From the NCBI GenBank assembly GCA_022822495.1, contig JAJEBQ010000027.1, positions 1 to 64,000 of the forward strand: a stretch of DNA of 64,000 nt, in the 5' to 3' direction. Of this stretch, positions 29,773-39,922 are shown in pieces (position 1 is the first letter of the stretch; each line of letters starts with the position of its first letter). The notes under the pieces are model-generated. The model worked only from the letters and a program-made list of their open reading frames with translations. It ran no database searches and had not been told where the DNA came from. This DNA is from Paracoccaceae bacterium (GTDB lineage: Bacteria > Pseudomonadota > Alphaproteobacteria > Rhodobacterales > Rhodobacteraceae). A program made the translations under genes and the position numbers.

Positions 29773-31578
29773 ATGCCTTCATATAATATTGTTAATCATT
29801 CCTATGATGTCGTTGTTGTTGGCGCCGGTGGTGCCGGCTTGAGAGCAACTTTGGGGATGGTTGAAAATGGATTCCGTACGGCATGTATTACCAAAGTTTT
29901 CCCAACCAGATCACATACCGTTGCAGCCCAGGGTGGAATCGCTGGATCACTTGGAAACATGGGCCCCGATGGTTGGCAATGGCACCTTTATGACACCGTA
30001 AAAGGATCTGACTGGCTAGGTGACAATGATGCCATGGAATATCTGGCCAGAGAAGCACCGAGAGCCATCTATGAATTGGAGCATTATGGTGTTCCTTTCA
30101 GTCGTACGAACGAGGGCAAAATTTATCAAAGACCCTTTGGTGGCCATACAACAGAATTTGGTGAAGGCCCCCCTGTTCAGAGAACATGTGCTGCCGCGGA
30201 CAGGACTGGCCATGCTATTCTGCATACCCTGTATGGACAATCACTCAAGAAAAAAGCTGAGTTTTTTATCGAATATTTTGCCCTTGATTTGATCTTTTCT
30301 GAAGATGGGGTTTGTCAGGGTATCGTGGCCTGGGATCTGGAAAAAGGACAACTGCACAAGTTTTCTGCGAACATGGTTGTCCTTGCCACCGGTGGCTACG
30401 GGCGATCATATTTCTCGGCAACTTCGGCGCATATCTGTACCGGTGATGGTAATGGTCTCGTAGCACGTGCCAATCTTCCGCTGCAAGATATGGAATTTGT
30501 TCAATTCCATCCAACCGGAATTTATGGTGCGGGTGTATTGATAACTGAGGGTGCACGGGGCGAAGGAGGTTATCTGACCAATTCGGAGGGCGAGCGTTTT
30601 ATGGAGCGTTACGCCCCAACCTATAAGGATCTTGCCAGCAGAGATGTCGTTTCCAGGTGCATGACACTGGAAATAAGAGAAGGTCGGGGTGTTGGACCTG
30701 AGAAGGACCATATTCTCCTGCACCTTAATCATCTCCCCCCAGAAATTTTGGCCGAGCGATTGCCTGGAATATCTGAATCGGCAAAAATCTTTGCAGGCGT
30801 TGATGTTACCAAACAGGCCATCCCTGTTTTACCAACGGTTCATTACAACATGGGAGGTATTCCTACCAACTATTGGGGCGAGGTTATCAATCCCACGGAT
30901 GATGATCCTGATGCCATCCAGCCGGGTTTGATGGCGGTTGGGGAAGCCGCCAGTGCATCCGTGCACGGTGCCAATCGACTGGGGTCGAATTCATTGACCG
31001 ACCTTGTCGTATTCGGACGGGCATCGGCCATCCGCACCGGACAGATTTTGTCGCCTGGTGAAACTATTCCAGAGGGGGATGCTCATGCTGTCGATGCGAT
31101 TGTTGCCAAATTTGATGAAACCAGACATTCAAACGGGGAAGTTCCATCTGCAGATATCCGACTGAAAATGCAAAAAACCATGCAAGAATATGCTGCTGTC
31201 TTCCGAAGTGATGACACCCTTGCCAAAGGGGTTAAGGAAATCAAAGAAATCGCTTCCCTCATGGATGATATAAAAGTAACCGACCAATCAATGGTTTGGA
31301 ATTCAGACCTCATGGAAACACTTGAGTTGGAAAATCTCATGGCCTGCTCCCTTGCAACAGTAAATTCAGCCCATGCAAGGAAGGAAAGTCGTGGTGCACA
31401 TGCCCACGAGGATTACCCCGCTAGAGATGACAAGAACTGGCGTGTACACAGCTTGGCATGGGTCCAGAACGCAGATGTGGAAATGTCTTATCGACCTGTA
31501 CATGCAGACTTTATTCATGCACCTGAGGATGGGGGTATTGATCCTGCCATCGTCGCACCCAAGAAAAGGGTTTATTGA
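29773..31578 (+). CDS. sdhA: Succinate dehydrogenase flavoprotein
   Basis: 601 residues; oxidises succinate to fumarate on the cytoplasmic face. FAD Rossmann [16 protein letters not shown], the covalent FAD histidine in [18 protein letters not shown], the active-site stretch [20 protein letters not shown], and [19 protein letters not shown]. Normal length. Its TGA stop is the clearest evidence that TGA is a stop in this organism, which matters for the interrupted genes elsewhere in the window. A small lipoprotein gene starts two bases later. Confidence 0.96.
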   Translation: MPSYNIVNHSYDVVVVGAGGAGLRATLGMVENGFRTACITKVFPTRSHTVAAQGGIAGSLGNMGPDGWQWHLYDTVKGSDWLGDNDAMEYLAREAPRAIYELEHYGVPFSRTNEGKIYQRPFGGHTTEFGEGPPVQRTCAAADRTGHAILHTLYGQSLKKKAEFFIEYFALDLIFSEDGVCQGIVAWDLEKGQLHKFSANMVVLATGGYGRSYFSATSAHICTGDGNGLVARANLPLQDMEFVQFHPTGIYGAGVLITEGARGEGGYLTNSEGERFMERYAPTYKDLASRDVVSRCMTLEIREGRGVGPEKDHILLHLNHLPPEILAERLPGISESAKIFAGVDVTKQAIPVLPTVHYNMGGIPTNYWGEVINPTDDDPDAIQPGLMAVGEAASASVHGANRLGSNSLTDLVVFGRASAIRTGQILSPGETIPEGDAHAVDAIVAKFDETRHSNGEVPSADIRLKMQKTMQEYAAVFRSDDTLAKGVKEIKEIASLMDDIKVTDQSMVWNSDLMETLELENLMACSLATVNSAHARKESRGAHAHEDYPARDDKNWRVHSLAWVQNADVEMSYRPVHADFIHAPEDGGIDPAIVAPKKRVY

Positions 31579-31579
31579 A

Positions 31580-31843
31580 GTGAAACCTTATCTTCTAGTC
31601 TTTGGAATGGCAATAATCCTTATTGGTTGTACATCACCTCAAACTTCCAACAAGAGCATCAGGGAACATTTGTGTGATACTAAACAGGAGGATAAACCCA
31701 AGGTCAAACAAAGTGGTGAAGCTGAACTTGGAATAAACTCGAAAGGTGAAATTATCCGGTCCGTTTCCATAAATTTTGAATCCAGTACGTTGTTTGGCAG
31801 GTCGGAAAATGATCCTTTAAACACAACACCTGGGTCTTGTTAA
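31580..31843 (+). CDS. Small lipoprotein between sdhA and sdhB
   Basis: An 87-residue protein from GTG 31580, directly after the sdhA stop. The N-terminus is MKPYLLVFGMAIILIGCTSP: a short hydrophobic stretch with a lipobox ending in Cys 17, so it should be a lipoprotein. The mature part is polar with no recognised domain. A longer frame starts inside sdhA and is not credible. It lies within the sdh operon, 24 bases before sdhB, and must be co-transcribed. Role unknown; involvement in complex II assembly is a guess from position only. Confidence 0.65.
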   Translation: MKPYLLVFGMAIILIGCTSPQTSNKSIREHLCDTKQEDKPKVKQSGEAELGINSKGEIIRSVSINFESSTLFGRSENDPLNTTPGSC

Positions 31844-31867
31844 TACTTTACTGTAAAGAGTGTCACA

Positions 31868-32647
31868 ATGGTTGAATTAAGATTACCAAAAAATTCCAGG
31901 ATAAAGGTTGGCAAAGAATGGCCTAAACCAAATTCATCTGGCAATATTAAAAAATTCAAAGTCTATCGCTGGAATCCTGATACCGGGGATAACCCTCGCA
32001 TGGATACATATTACCTGGATGTGGATGATTGTGGCCCAATGGTTTTGGACGCCATCATTAAAATCAAGAATGAAATTGATCCCACACTCACATTTCGCAG
32101 ATCCTGCCGTGAAGGAATTTGTGGATCCTGTGCCATGAATATTGATGGCGAAAACACCCTTGCGTGTATCAAGGGAATGGATGATATCAAAGGTGACATC
32201 AGGATTTATCCTCTTCCCCATATGGAAGTTGTAAAAGACCTGGTACCGGATTTAACCCATTTTTATGCTCAACATGCTTCAGTCATGCCCTGGTTATCAA
32301 CTGAAACCCAGGAACCTGGTACGGAATGGAAGCAGTCCCCGGAAGATAGAAAGAAACTTGATGGCCTTTATGAGTGTGTCATGTGTGCCTGTTGCTCAAC
32401 CTCGTGCCCGAGTTACTGGTGGAATGGTGATCGCTATCTCGGTCCAGCAGCTTTATTACACGCTTACAGATGGATAATTGACAGTAGAGATGAAGGAACC
32501 GGCAAACGTCTTGATGAATTAGAAGATCCCTTCAGACTATACCGATGTCATACGATACTTAACTGTTCGAAAACCTGCCCCAAGGGTCTGAACCCAGCCA
32601 AGGCCATAGCGGAGGTTAAGAAGATGATGGTTGAAAGGACAATTTAG
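31868..32647 (+). CDS. sdhB: Succinate dehydrogenase iron-sulfur subunit
   Basis: 259 residues with all three clusters: [2Fe-2S] in [16 protein letters not shown], the first ferredoxin-type motif in [17 protein letters not shown] and the second in [17 protein letters not shown]. Passes electrons from SdhA to the quinone site in SdhC and SdhD. Final gene of the operon; deoC follows 31 bases after. Confidence 0.95.
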   Translation: MVELRLPKNSRIKVGKEWPKPNSSGNIKKFKVYRWNPDTGDNPRMDTYYLDVDDCGPMVLDAIIKIKNEIDPTLTFRRSCREGICGSCAMNIDGENTLACIKGMDDIKGDIRIYPLPHMEVVKDLVPDLTHFYAQHASVMPWLSTETQEPGTEWKQSPEDRKKLDGLYECVMCACCSTSCPSYWWNGDRYLGPAALLHAYRWIIDSRDEGTGKRLDELEDPFRLYRCHTILNCSKTCPKGLNPAKAIAEVKKMMVERTI

Positions 32648-32678
32648 TGCGTAGTAAACCTGAATTGCTGGATAAAAA

Positions 32679-33728
32679 TTGGCCAAAGAACAAACTCCCA
32701 TAGAAACTGAAAGGCTGGTTGGTTCAACCATTGATATTCTAGCCCCGAAAGAGTCTCCTTCGGATCAATTGATACCCCTTCTGAAAAGAAATCAGGGTAT
32801 TGACCTTGAGACAGACCTTATAGCAAAAATTCAGGTGAACTGTTCAGCTGTCGAGCGGCGAACAAACACCCTGAAAAACAGGCGAACGGTTAAATCACAC
32901 TGGCAAACCGCCTGGTTGATAAAAGCAATTACCCTGATGGATTTAACGACGCTAGCCGGCGATGATACAACTGGAAGGGTTCAGCGATTGGCAGCCAAGG
33001 CACTAAACCCAGTCTCCAACGCTATTCTGAAAGAACTCCAAATTGATGGTTTCCCCGTAAAAGTAGGTGCGGTTTGCGTTTATCACGAAATGATCGCCGA
33101 GGCCCTGAAATCTCTTGAAAATACTGGAATTCCGGTGGCTGCAGTTTCAACCGGCTTTCCGGCAGGCCAAACCCCCTTTTACCTCAGGCTTGCCGAGATC
33201 AAAGAATCTGTTAGCAAAGGTGCCAATGAAATTGATGTTGTCATACCCAGAAGGCATGTCCTTACCGAGAAATGGCAGGCCCTTTACAACGAAATCCACT
33301 CCTTCAAGGAAGCCTGTGGGCAAGCTAAAATGAAAGTCATCATCGCCACAGGTGAATTGGGTACACTCAGAAATATAGCCAAAACCTCTATGGTTTGCAT
33401 GATGGCCGGTGCTGATTTTATAAAAACATCAACGGGTAAGGAATCAGTCAATGCCACCTTACCGGTTTCTTTGGTAATGGTTAGAACCATCAGAAGCTAT
33501 TTTGAACTCACAGGTAACCGCGTTGGTTTCAAGCCTGCAGGAGGTATTTCCAAAGCCAAGGAAAGTTTGCAATATCTCATGTTGATCAAGGAAGAACTTG
33601 GGAATCGGTGGCTCGAACCTGATCTCTTTCGCTTCGGGGCTTCAAGTTTGTTAAATGATATCGAAAGACAGTTGGAACACTTGGCAACAGGAAGATACTC
33701 AGCATCCTACCGACACCCACAAGGATAG
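32679..33728 (+). CDS. deoC: Deoxyribose-phosphate aldolase
   Basis: 349 residues. Cleaves 2-deoxyribose-5-phosphate to glyceraldehyde-3-phosphate and acetaldehyde. The Schiff-base lysine lies in MMAGADFIKTSTGKESVNAT; other signatures are DLTTLAGDDTTGRVQRL, VAAVSTGFPAGQTPFYLRLA and GFKPAGGISKAKESLQYL. The form is the long type found in Rhizobiales and Rhodobacterales. The start TTG at 32679 follows a TAA in frame; no good ribosome site is visible, so the true start may be later, near the conserved VNCSAVERR segment. The adjoining aldehyde dehydrogenase, five bases on, is a natural partner for oxidising the acetaldehyde. Confidence 0.9.
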   Translation: MAKEQTPIETERLVGSTIDILAPKESPSDQLIPLLKRNQGIDLETDLIAKIQVNCSAVERRTNTLKNRRTVKSHWQTAWLIKAITLMDLTTLAGDDTTGRVQRLAAKALNPVSNAILKELQIDGFPVKVGAVCVYHEMIAEALKSLENTGIPVAAVSTGFPAGQTPFYLRLAEIKESVSKGANEIDVVIPRRHVLTEKWQALYNEIHSFKEACGQAKMKVIIATGELGTLRNIAKTSMVCMMAGADFIKTSTGKESVNATLPVSLVMVRTIRSYFELTGNRVGFKPAGGISKAKESLQYLMLIKEELGNRWLEPDLFRFGASSLLNDIERQLEHLATGRYSASYRHPQG

Positions 33729-33733
33729 CTCTG

Positions 33734-36109
33734 ATGGATACTCTAAACATCTTTAAGACTATGGAATACGGCCCCGCACCCGAAAGCAGATCCGATGCAG
33801 ATCAATGGCTCGCCAGTTTTGACCATACTTTTGGGCATTATATTGATGGCACCTTTTGGACAAGTAAAAAACCGGTTTATTTTAACACCATCAATCCGGC
33901 CAACGGAGAACTCCTGGCACAAATCTCAACCGGTACGAAAGAAGATGTTAATTTAGCGGTCAAAGCCGCACAAACGGCCCAAAACGACTGGTCCAAATCG
34001 GGTGGTTTCAACCGAGCAAGATTTCTCTATGCAATCGCTAGGTCCATACAGAAACATGCCCGTATTTTGGCCGTTTTGGAAACACTTGATAATGGCAAAC
34101 CCATTCGGGAAACCAGAGATATTGATATCCCCCTTGTGGCCAGGCATTTCTATTTTCATGCCGGCATGGCCCAAATTGGCGACTCCGAGTTGGCTGACCG
34201 TGTTCCTTTTGGGGTATGCGGGCAAATTATTCCCTGGAATTTTCCACTTCTGATGTTGGCCTGGAAAATTGCCCCAGCGATAGCATTAGGTAATACAGTT
34301 GTTCTCAAACCATCTGAACATACCCCTCTGACTTCCCTGTTTTTTGCCCATATGCTATCTGAAATTCAGCTCCCACCCGGTGTTGTAAATATTGTAACCG
34401 GCGATGGTGAAACGGGTGAATACATAGTCCAACATCCGAAAGTTCAGAAACTCGCCTTTACCGGCTCAACTTCTGTTGGCAAAAGAATCACATCCCTTGC
34501 TGCAGAGCAAAATAAATCCTTGACCCTGGAACTGGGGGGTAAATCACCTTTCATTGTCTGTAGTGATGCTGATCTCGATTCGGCTGTTGAGGGTATCGTT
34601 GATGCCATCTGGCTCAACCAGGGAGAGGTCTGTTGTGCAGGTTCAAGATTATTGGTCCAGGAAGCCATTGCCGAAACCTTCCTCAAGAAAGTACGCCAAC
34701 GCATGGACACACTGCGTGTCGGTTCTCCTCTTGATAAATCCATTGATATTGGAACTATTATCAGCCATGAACAGAGGCAAAACATAAGCCAGATGGTCGC
34801 TTTGGGTAAGTCAGAAAACGGCCAGATATATCAACCTGAAACTAACATTCCTGTTGAAGGTTTTTTCTACCCCCCAACGTTGATCAGCGGATTAACACCG
34901 AGTTCAGTGCTCATGCGTGAAGAGATTTTTGGCCCTGTCCTTGTCAGCATGACGTTTAGAACGCATGAAGAGGCTATTCGATTGGCTAATAATTCGAGGT
35001 ATGGTTTGGCAGCTTCCATTTGGAGTGAAAACATCAATACAGCTCTTGAAATAGCGCATGAGATTGAAAGTGGTGTGGTTTGGATAAACACGACCAATGA
35101 ATTCGATGCCGCTTGTGGTTTTGGTGGCTATAAAGAATCAGGCTTTGGCCGCGAAGGGGGTTGGGAAGGAATTTATTACTATACCAAGTCCAAACCACCC
35201 AAGGCACAAAAACACATATCTACAACCGGGCGAAAAGACATTCCCAAAGAACTGTCCTTACCCATCATAGATCAGACGCAGAAAAATTATATCGCCGGCA
35301 AGAAAGCAAGACCTGATAGCGGTTACTCTCTGCCGGTATTTAACCCTCAAGGCAATATTGTTGGACGCATTGGCAAAGGCAATAGAAAGGATGTAAGAAA
35401 CGCGGTTGAAGCAGCAAATTCAGGCAAATCATGGAAACATACTTCTCTTTATAATCGTTCGCAGATCCTTTTTTACATGGCTGAAAACCTGTCAATGCGA
35501 TCGAACGAGTTTGCTGACCGGTTGCAATTGCAAACAACTTACAACCATGTTGAAGCCATGCACGAAGTTCAATCTTCCATTGAGGTTTTATTCTATTTTG
35601 CTTCCTGGGCCGACAAATTTGACGGTAAAATTCACAGAGTATCAAATAACAAAACGGTTATGGCGGTTAACGAGCCCTTGGGGACTGTTGGGGTGGTTTG
35701 TCCCGACAATTTCCCACTTTTGGGATTTGTCTCAATGGTTGCATCCCTTATCTCTATGGGTAACCGGTGTATAGTTGTGCCTTCTGAATCCAGCCCGCTT
35801 TCCAGTATTGACTTTACACAAATCATTGATACGTCAGATGTACCCAATGGAGTCATTAATGTTGTTACGGGCATCCACTCGGATCTGGTCGACCCAATGG
35901 TGAAGCATGATGGCATCAATGCTGTCTGGTATGCCGGACACTCCGACCTATATATCCAAGTGAACAAATTGTCCATTGGCAATTTAAAACGAATTTGGAT
36001 ACTTGAAAATAATTTGAATTTCTGGTATAGTCCGATCTCAGCTTATGGCAAAGAATTTTTGAAACATTCTGTCGAGGTAAAAAATATTTGGATCCCATAC
36101 GGGGAATAG
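33734..36109 (+). CDS. Double-domain aldehyde dehydrogenase
   Basis: 791 residues with two aldehyde-dehydrogenase domains. The first (residues ~30-495) is complete: IIPWNFPLLMLAWKIAPAIA, TGDGETGEYIVQHP, LTLELGGKSPF with the general-base Glu, and the catalytic cysteine in NQGEVCCAGSRLLVQE. The second (residues ~515-791) keeps the fold-type sequence (EPLGTVGVVCPDNFPLLGFV) but has no catalytic Cys motif and ends VKNIWIPYGE. This architecture is conserved in alphaproteobacteria beside deoC. The likely job is oxidation of acetaldehyde or a related aldehyde from deoxyribose breakdown. The second domain probably has a structural role. Confidence 0.85.
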   Translation: MDTLNIFKTMEYGPAPESRSDADQWLASFDHTFGHYIDGTFWTSKKPVYFNTINPANGELLAQISTGTKEDVNLAVKAAQTAQNDWSKSGGFNRARFLYAIARSIQKHARILAVLETLDNGKPIRETRDIDIPLVARHFYFHAGMAQIGDSELADRVPFGVCGQIIPWNFPLLMLAWKIAPAIALGNTVVLKPSEHTPLTSLFFAHMLSEIQLPPGVVNIVTGDGETGEYIVQHPKVQKLAFTGSTSVGKRITSLAAEQNKSLTLELGGKSPFIVCSDADLDSAVEGIVDAIWLNQGEVCCAGSRLLVQEAIAETFLKKVRQRMDTLRVGSPLDKSIDIGTIISHEQRQNISQMVALGKSENGQIYQPETNIPVEGFFYPPTLISGLTPSSVLMREEIFGPVLVSMTFRTHEEAIRLANNSRYGLAASIWSENINTALEIAHEIESGVVWINTTNEFDAACGFGGYKESGFGREGGWEGIYYYTKSKPPKAQKHISTTGRKDIPKELSLPIIDQTQKNYIAGKKARPDSGYSLPVFNPQGNIVGRIGKGNRKDVRNAVEAANSGKSWKHTSLYNRSQILFYMAENLSMRSNEFADRLQLQTTYNHVEAMHEVQSSIEVLFYFASWADKFDGKIHRVSNNKTVMAVNEPLGTVGVVCPDNFPLLGFVSMVASLISMGNRCIVVPSESSPLSSIDFTQIIDTSDVPNGVINVVTGIHSDLVDPMVKHDGINAVWYAGHSDLYIQVNKLSIGNLKRIWILENNLNFWYSPISAYGKEFLKHSVEVKNIWIPYGE

Positions 36110-36321
36110 TCGGTACGGTGTGCCGAAAGTTCGGTAGGATCCCTAAGGAGAACACAAAACACTTGAACTGATTTGATTCATAGAATTTAGTCCTATTTCC
36201 CCATGATAAACGGTTGGGACGGCTAATCTTTTTTTGAAGTTACATTTTGGCTTCTGAGTTCCTTTCGTTTTCTTGCTCCGTCTTTCCTCTCCAGAATTAA
36301 TATGAGAACCAAGGATTTATT

Positions 36322-36855
36322 ATGGGAAGAAAACGAAAAGCTTTAGGATTTATTGTAGGCGAAAAGGTTGTTTACCCTTCACACGGAGTTGGTCAGATAA
36401 ACAGCATTGTTTCCCAGGAAATTGGGGGCTCAAAGCAGGAAATGTTTGTCATTCACTTTGAAAGTGAGGGTCTTACCCTTCGTATTCCAACCAAAAGAGT
36501 GCCTGAAGTCGGCCTTCGTAATCTTGTAACTGATGAAGAGCTTACCAAGGCTTTGGGGTTGTTGACCGGTCGTGCCAAGGTCAAAAAATCAATGTGGTCT
36601 CGTCGTGCCATTGAATATGATCAGAAAATCAATTCCGGTTGCATTATCAAACTGACAGAGGTGGTTCGTGATTTGAATCGGCACGATCCAAATAAGGACC
36701 AATCCTACTCAGAAAGACAGTTGTTTGAGGAAGCTTATGGTCGTTTGACCAAGGAAGTCGCGGCCGTCAAGCAAATTTCTATTCTTGAAGCCAAGGAAGT
36801 CATTTCTGACACCCTGTTACGAAGAAAATTCAAGGCTAAGGATTTGGCTGCCTAA
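36322..36855 (+). CDS. CarD-family transcriptional regulator
   Basis: 177 residues. The N-terminal RNA-polymerase interaction domain reads FIVGEKVVYPSHGVGQINSI, as in CarD and the Mfd RID, followed by RIPTKRVPEVGLRNL. The C-terminal half is helical and basic (SRRAIEYDQKINSG, ERQLFEEAYGRLTKEV), fitting the DNA-binding helical domain. CarD binds RNA polymerase and stabilises open complexes at many promoters. It is monocistronic and ends at a strong hairpin terminator. Confidence 0.9.
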   Translation: MGRKRKALGFIVGEKVVYPSHGVGQINSIVSQEIGGSKQEMFVIHFESEGLTLRIPTKRVPEVGLRNLVTDEELTKALGLLTGRAKVKKSMWSRRAIEYDQKINSGCIIKLTEVVRDLNRHDPNKDQSYSERQLFEEAYGRLTKEVAAVKQISILEAKEVISDTLLRRKFKAKDLAA

Positions 36856-36875
36856 ATTAAGGATAAAAAGAAAAA

Positions 36876-36939
36876 CGGGTTGTTGACAACTATTGATTTA
36901 CAACAACCCGGATGAATCCTTCTTAGGGGGATTTTTTTT
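36876..36939 (+). terminator. Double hairpin terminator after carD
   Basis: First stem: CGGGTTGTTG (36876-36885) pairs perfectly with CAACAACCCG (36901-36910). A second short stem, AATCC (36915-36919) with GGATT (36929-36933), runs into eight Ts. The tract is well placed to end carD transcription, and the first hairpin can also act on the convergent lipoprotein gene. Confidence 0.75.
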
Positions 36940-36941
36940 AC

Positions 36942-37445
36942 TCAGATTTGCTTCCAAAAACCATTGGGTTGACGGCAAGCCTTCCCCGGATTCGTTCCAG
37001 CCTGTCCCTGGTCACTCCAAACGGAATCAAAGCCACGACATCGCAAACCATATTCTACCCATGTATTGGTTGGATAGATGGTACCACTAGCACCTTGATA
37101 TCTCCAGCGTTCGGGAGCGCCATTTTCCAGGGCGGTCTGCAGGGCAAAGTTATGGGCAGCCAAAACTCCATCATGGCGTGAATTTTGTTGATTATTTGTT
37201 TGTGCGGCAGCTTGTTCATTGGAGGTGCGGCCTGACCTGTCCCTTGCCAAAGAATTACCAATTATAGCTCCGAGTCCACCACCGATCAAAGCACCTTCCT
37301 CTTTGTCATCATCGCTGGAAACAGCCATACCCAATCCAGCACCAATGGCTGCACCACCAAGGGTTCCAACTGTTTCATCATCCATTTCACAAGCAGCTAG
37401 AGCAAATACTGATACGCCTGCTAATATGACTCCTATCTTCTTCAT
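36942..37445 (-). CDS. Glycine-zipper outer-membrane lipoprotein
   Basis: 167 residues. N-terminal signal MKKIGVILAGVSVFALAAC with the lipobox ending in Cys 19. A glycine-zipper segment follows (GTLGGAAIGAGLGMAV, GALIGGGLGAIIGN), as in the Rickettsia 17-kDa antigen and related proteins. The C-terminus resembles surface-antigen domains (GTIYPTNTWVEYGLRCRGF). It is likely anchored in the outer membrane, with role unknown. Convergent with carD across a shared terminator. Confidence 0.8.
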   Translation of the reverse strand: MKKIGVILAGVSVFALAACEMDDETVGTLGGAAIGAGLGMAVSSDDDKEEGALIGGGLGAIIGNSLARDRSGRTSNEQAAAQTNNQQNSRHDGVLAAHNFALQTALENGAPERWRYQGASGTIYPTNTWVEYGLRCRGFDSVWSDQGQAGTNPGKACRQPNGFWKQI

Positions 37446-37709
37446 CCGAAATCTCCGATCTTAAAAAAATGCATTTTTCCCTTTTTGTAATTATTCAGAA
37501 TAATCCAATTCTCGCCAAAAGTTGGAAAAGAGTACAAATGACGATTCTGTTATTTCTTCCTTAATCCATAAAACCCAATAATCATAGAAAGTAGGGTTTT
37601 TGATCTACTTGGTAAATATCAACTATGAATCTTTTCTGATTTTAAAAAATAATTGTAAAGTCAACGAAACCACATCATAAAACAATTTTTTAAATAACGA
37701 CAATTCATT

Positions 37710-38777
37710 ATGTACGAAAATTCAACCCTCGGCCGAAATTTTGTCAATAGCAAAAAAGGTGACTTCAGAAGTGACACGGTCACCCAACCAACTCAAGGGA
37801 TGTTGCAAGCGATGGTCACTGCAACAGTTGGGGATGATGTTTATGGGGATGATCCTTCTGTCAATGCACTGGAGGAAAGATTTGCTGATATGGTAGGGAA
37901 GGAAATGAGTGTCTTTTTCCCATCAGGGACCCAATCGAATCTTTCAGCCATTTTAGCCCATTGCAACCGTGGGAACGACATCTTGGTCGGTAATGTCTAT
38001 CATACTTTTGTTTATGAAGCTGGGGGAGCCTCGGTTTTAGGGGGAATTACCTTTACACCTTTACCAACAGAAGTGGATGGGTCTATCCGAACTGATCATA
38101 TTGAAGCCTACATTAAACCGGATGATCCACATTTTCCAGAAACCCGATTGCTTTGCCTGGAAAATACCGTTTCGGGTGCAGCCATACCCCTGACAACCTT
38201 AATGGAAAATGCCCAAAAAGCCAAAGAGTTGGGATTAAGTGTTCACCTTGATGGTGCGAGATTATTTAACGCTGCCACGGAACTGCAAGTTAACCCAAGT
38301 GCAATAGCATCCGTAGCAGATACCGTCTCAGTTTGCCTCTCAAAGGGTTTGGGAACACCTGCGGGGACCTTGCTTGCAGGACCAAGGAATCTTGAGAGAT
38401 CAATCAGAAGAAACCGTAAAATCCTGGGTGGTGGCATGCGTCAATCAGGTTATATGGCGGCAGCAGGAATCTTTGCCCTGGAAAATAATATCTCCAGGCT
38501 TGCCGACGACCATGAAAGGGCCAAAAGACTTGCCGAAATGCTATCTGAAATTGGTTCCAGCCAGGGTATTAAAATAGCACAGAATACCAATATGGTCTTT
38601 TTTGAGCCAAACCTAGAAGAACACCGCCCCCTACTTGAACACCTACGTTCAAAGGGATTTCTGGTAACAGACAAAAAACCTGCTTTCCGTTTTGTAATTC
38701 ACTTGGGGATTGATGATGACGACATTGACATCTTTGCTCAAGCGATTATGGACTATTTTAAAACCAGACCAAAATGA
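37710..38777 (+). CDS. ltaE: Low-specificity L-threonine aldolase
   Basis: 355 residues, PLP enzyme of the beta-eliminating lyase family. DFRSDTVTQPTQGMLQAM at the N-terminus, FFPSGTQSNLSAILAHC, SVHLDGARLFNAA, and the PLP lysine in SVCLSKGLGTPAGTLLAG. Cleaves threonine or allo-threonine to glycine and acetaldehyde. Normal length, transcribed alone. The upstream 260 bases are AT-rich and hold its promoter, with no clear consensus visible. Confidence 0.92.
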   Translation: MYENSTLGRNFVNSKKGDFRSDTVTQPTQGMLQAMVTATVGDDVYGDDPSVNALEERFADMVGKEMSVFFPSGTQSNLSAILAHCNRGNDILVGNVYHTFVYEAGGASVLGGITFTPLPTEVDGSIRTDHIEAYIKPDDPHFPETRLLCLENTVSGAAIPLTTLMENAQKAKELGLSVHLDGARLFNAATELQVNPSAIASVADTVSVCLSKGLGTPAGTLLAGPRNLERSIRRNRKILGGGMRQSGYMAAAGIFALENNISRLADDHERAKRLAEMLSEIGSSQGIKIAQNTNMVFFEPNLEEHRPLLEHLRSKGFLVTDKKPAFRFVIHLGIDDDDIDIFAQAIMDYFKTRPK

Positions 38778-38845
38778 GTTTGTTCGGTAATCATAATCAA
38801 TGTGGTGCAAACTTTCGTGAGTATCAATTCAATGAGTTTTGGATG

Positions 38846-39190
38846 CTAATTCGTTCCTGAAACTTGATTTAGAAATGCTCGTAAAGGAAGTTGCTCAGTA
38901 TCTTTGTCCTGATAACCCCGGAATACCCCGTTAAGAATGAAAATGACAATCGCTGTAATTGAAACGATAGGTGTCACAGCCAATAAATGGTAAAATTGTC
39001 CATTTCCATTTACCTTTATTCTATCCATTAAGGAATGCTCCAGATAAATTAACCATCCAATTATAACAATGGCCAATATTAGGACCAACGGTCTTAACCA
39101 CCAAATTTGTACACCAAGCCTACCTATCTTTTCTGGAGGGGATTTATCCAGGATGTCTTCTTCTGAGGTTTTGGGAAGAATATCACCCAT
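38846..39190 (-). CDS. Small two-helix membrane protein, candidate toxin of Panacea pair
   Basis: 114 residues with hydrophobic helices at about 33-49 and 68-87 and charged ends. No named family recognised. The ATG at 39190 overlaps the stop of the Panacea gene by eight bases (ATGGGTGA). In PanAT toxin-antitoxin systems the Panacea domain neutralises many unrelated toxins encoded next to it, and some are small membrane-active proteins. Position, size and overlap make this the likely toxin. A truncated homologue-like stub sits in the same arrangement at 58782. Function is inferred. Confidence 0.6.
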   Translation of the reverse strand: MGDILPKTSEEDILDKSPPEKIGRLGVQIWWLRPLVLILAIVIIGWLIYLEHSLMDRIKVNGNGQFYHLLAVTPIVSITAIVIFILNGVFRGYQDKDTEQLPLRAFLNQVSGTN

Positions 39191-39680
39191 TTTCTGTCCT
39201 TTCCAACTTGGCTTTGTAATGATGACCGATCAAATCATCAGGAATTTCCCTAAACCTGTTACCTTGACCATAAACCCGGTCCCAGGGGCCACCGGCAACA
39301 TGCGTAATATTTGATAATTTTAGGGTTGGGATTTCCTTGTAAAGTGCATGAACTTCATCCAAAAGTTTGTTTATTTTTGGTTCGATGTTACGTTCGTACA
39401 TATAGAGTGGTGAAATGTCATGAATTCCTTGGGGCCTAAATGCATAATAAATGGCAGGTATCACAGGTCCGTAATCCCAAGCTTCAATACGATCTAGTAT
39501 CAATGGGCGTTGAAAGGTTGCCAACGTCCAACCGTGAGCCATATACACCAGTTTAAGCACACGCATAATTGACATGGATTGCTTATCATGATTGGCTCGT
39601 CTAATAAACCAGTTTGCTATCTGCCGACTATCGTAGGGATAAAGTTTCTCTTCCATTAGGCCCCTTTCCTCCCACTTCAT
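39183..39680 (-). CDS. Panacea (DUF4065/SocA-like) antitoxin-type protein
   Basis: 165 residues. The Panacea fold is recognisable from IANWFIRRANHDKQSMSIMR, LKLVYMAHGWTLA, the strongly conserved RIEAWDYGPVIPAIYYAFR and the C-terminal HVAGGPWDRVYGQG. Panacea domains act as antitoxins or proteolytic adaptors. The start could be ATG 39680 or the in-frame ATG at 39656. It shares an eight-base overlap with the downstream membrane protein. A paralogue lies at 58840-59286, with the same LKLVYxAHGW and RIEAWxYGPVIP motifs, so this genome carries at least two such loci. Confidence 0.8.
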   Translation of the reverse strand: MKWEERGLMEEKLYPYDSRQIANWFIRRANHDKQSMSIMRVLKLVYMAHGWTLATFQRPLILDRIEAWDYGPVIPAIYYAFRPQGIHDISPLYMYERNIEPKINKLLDEVHALYKEIPTLKLSNITHVAGGPWDRVYGQGNRFREIPDDLIGHHYKAKLERTENG

Positions 39681-39922
39681 CAGGTTTATTTTTTGAAATA
39701 CCTAGAATGGTTAACTTACGCAGTGGAAAAGACATATGAATTTTTTACTCCGAATTCAACCTGACAATGTCTCTGCGAAAATATAATCTCCACTTAAATT
39801 GGGGAATCAGACCCTTATAGTAGGTTTATATGTTGTTATGTTCACCAAGTATTAATCCATTTATCAGTTATCGGTAGTTGTTGGCTGAAATGCGTGATAC
39901 CCTTTATCGGCACAAATACAGA

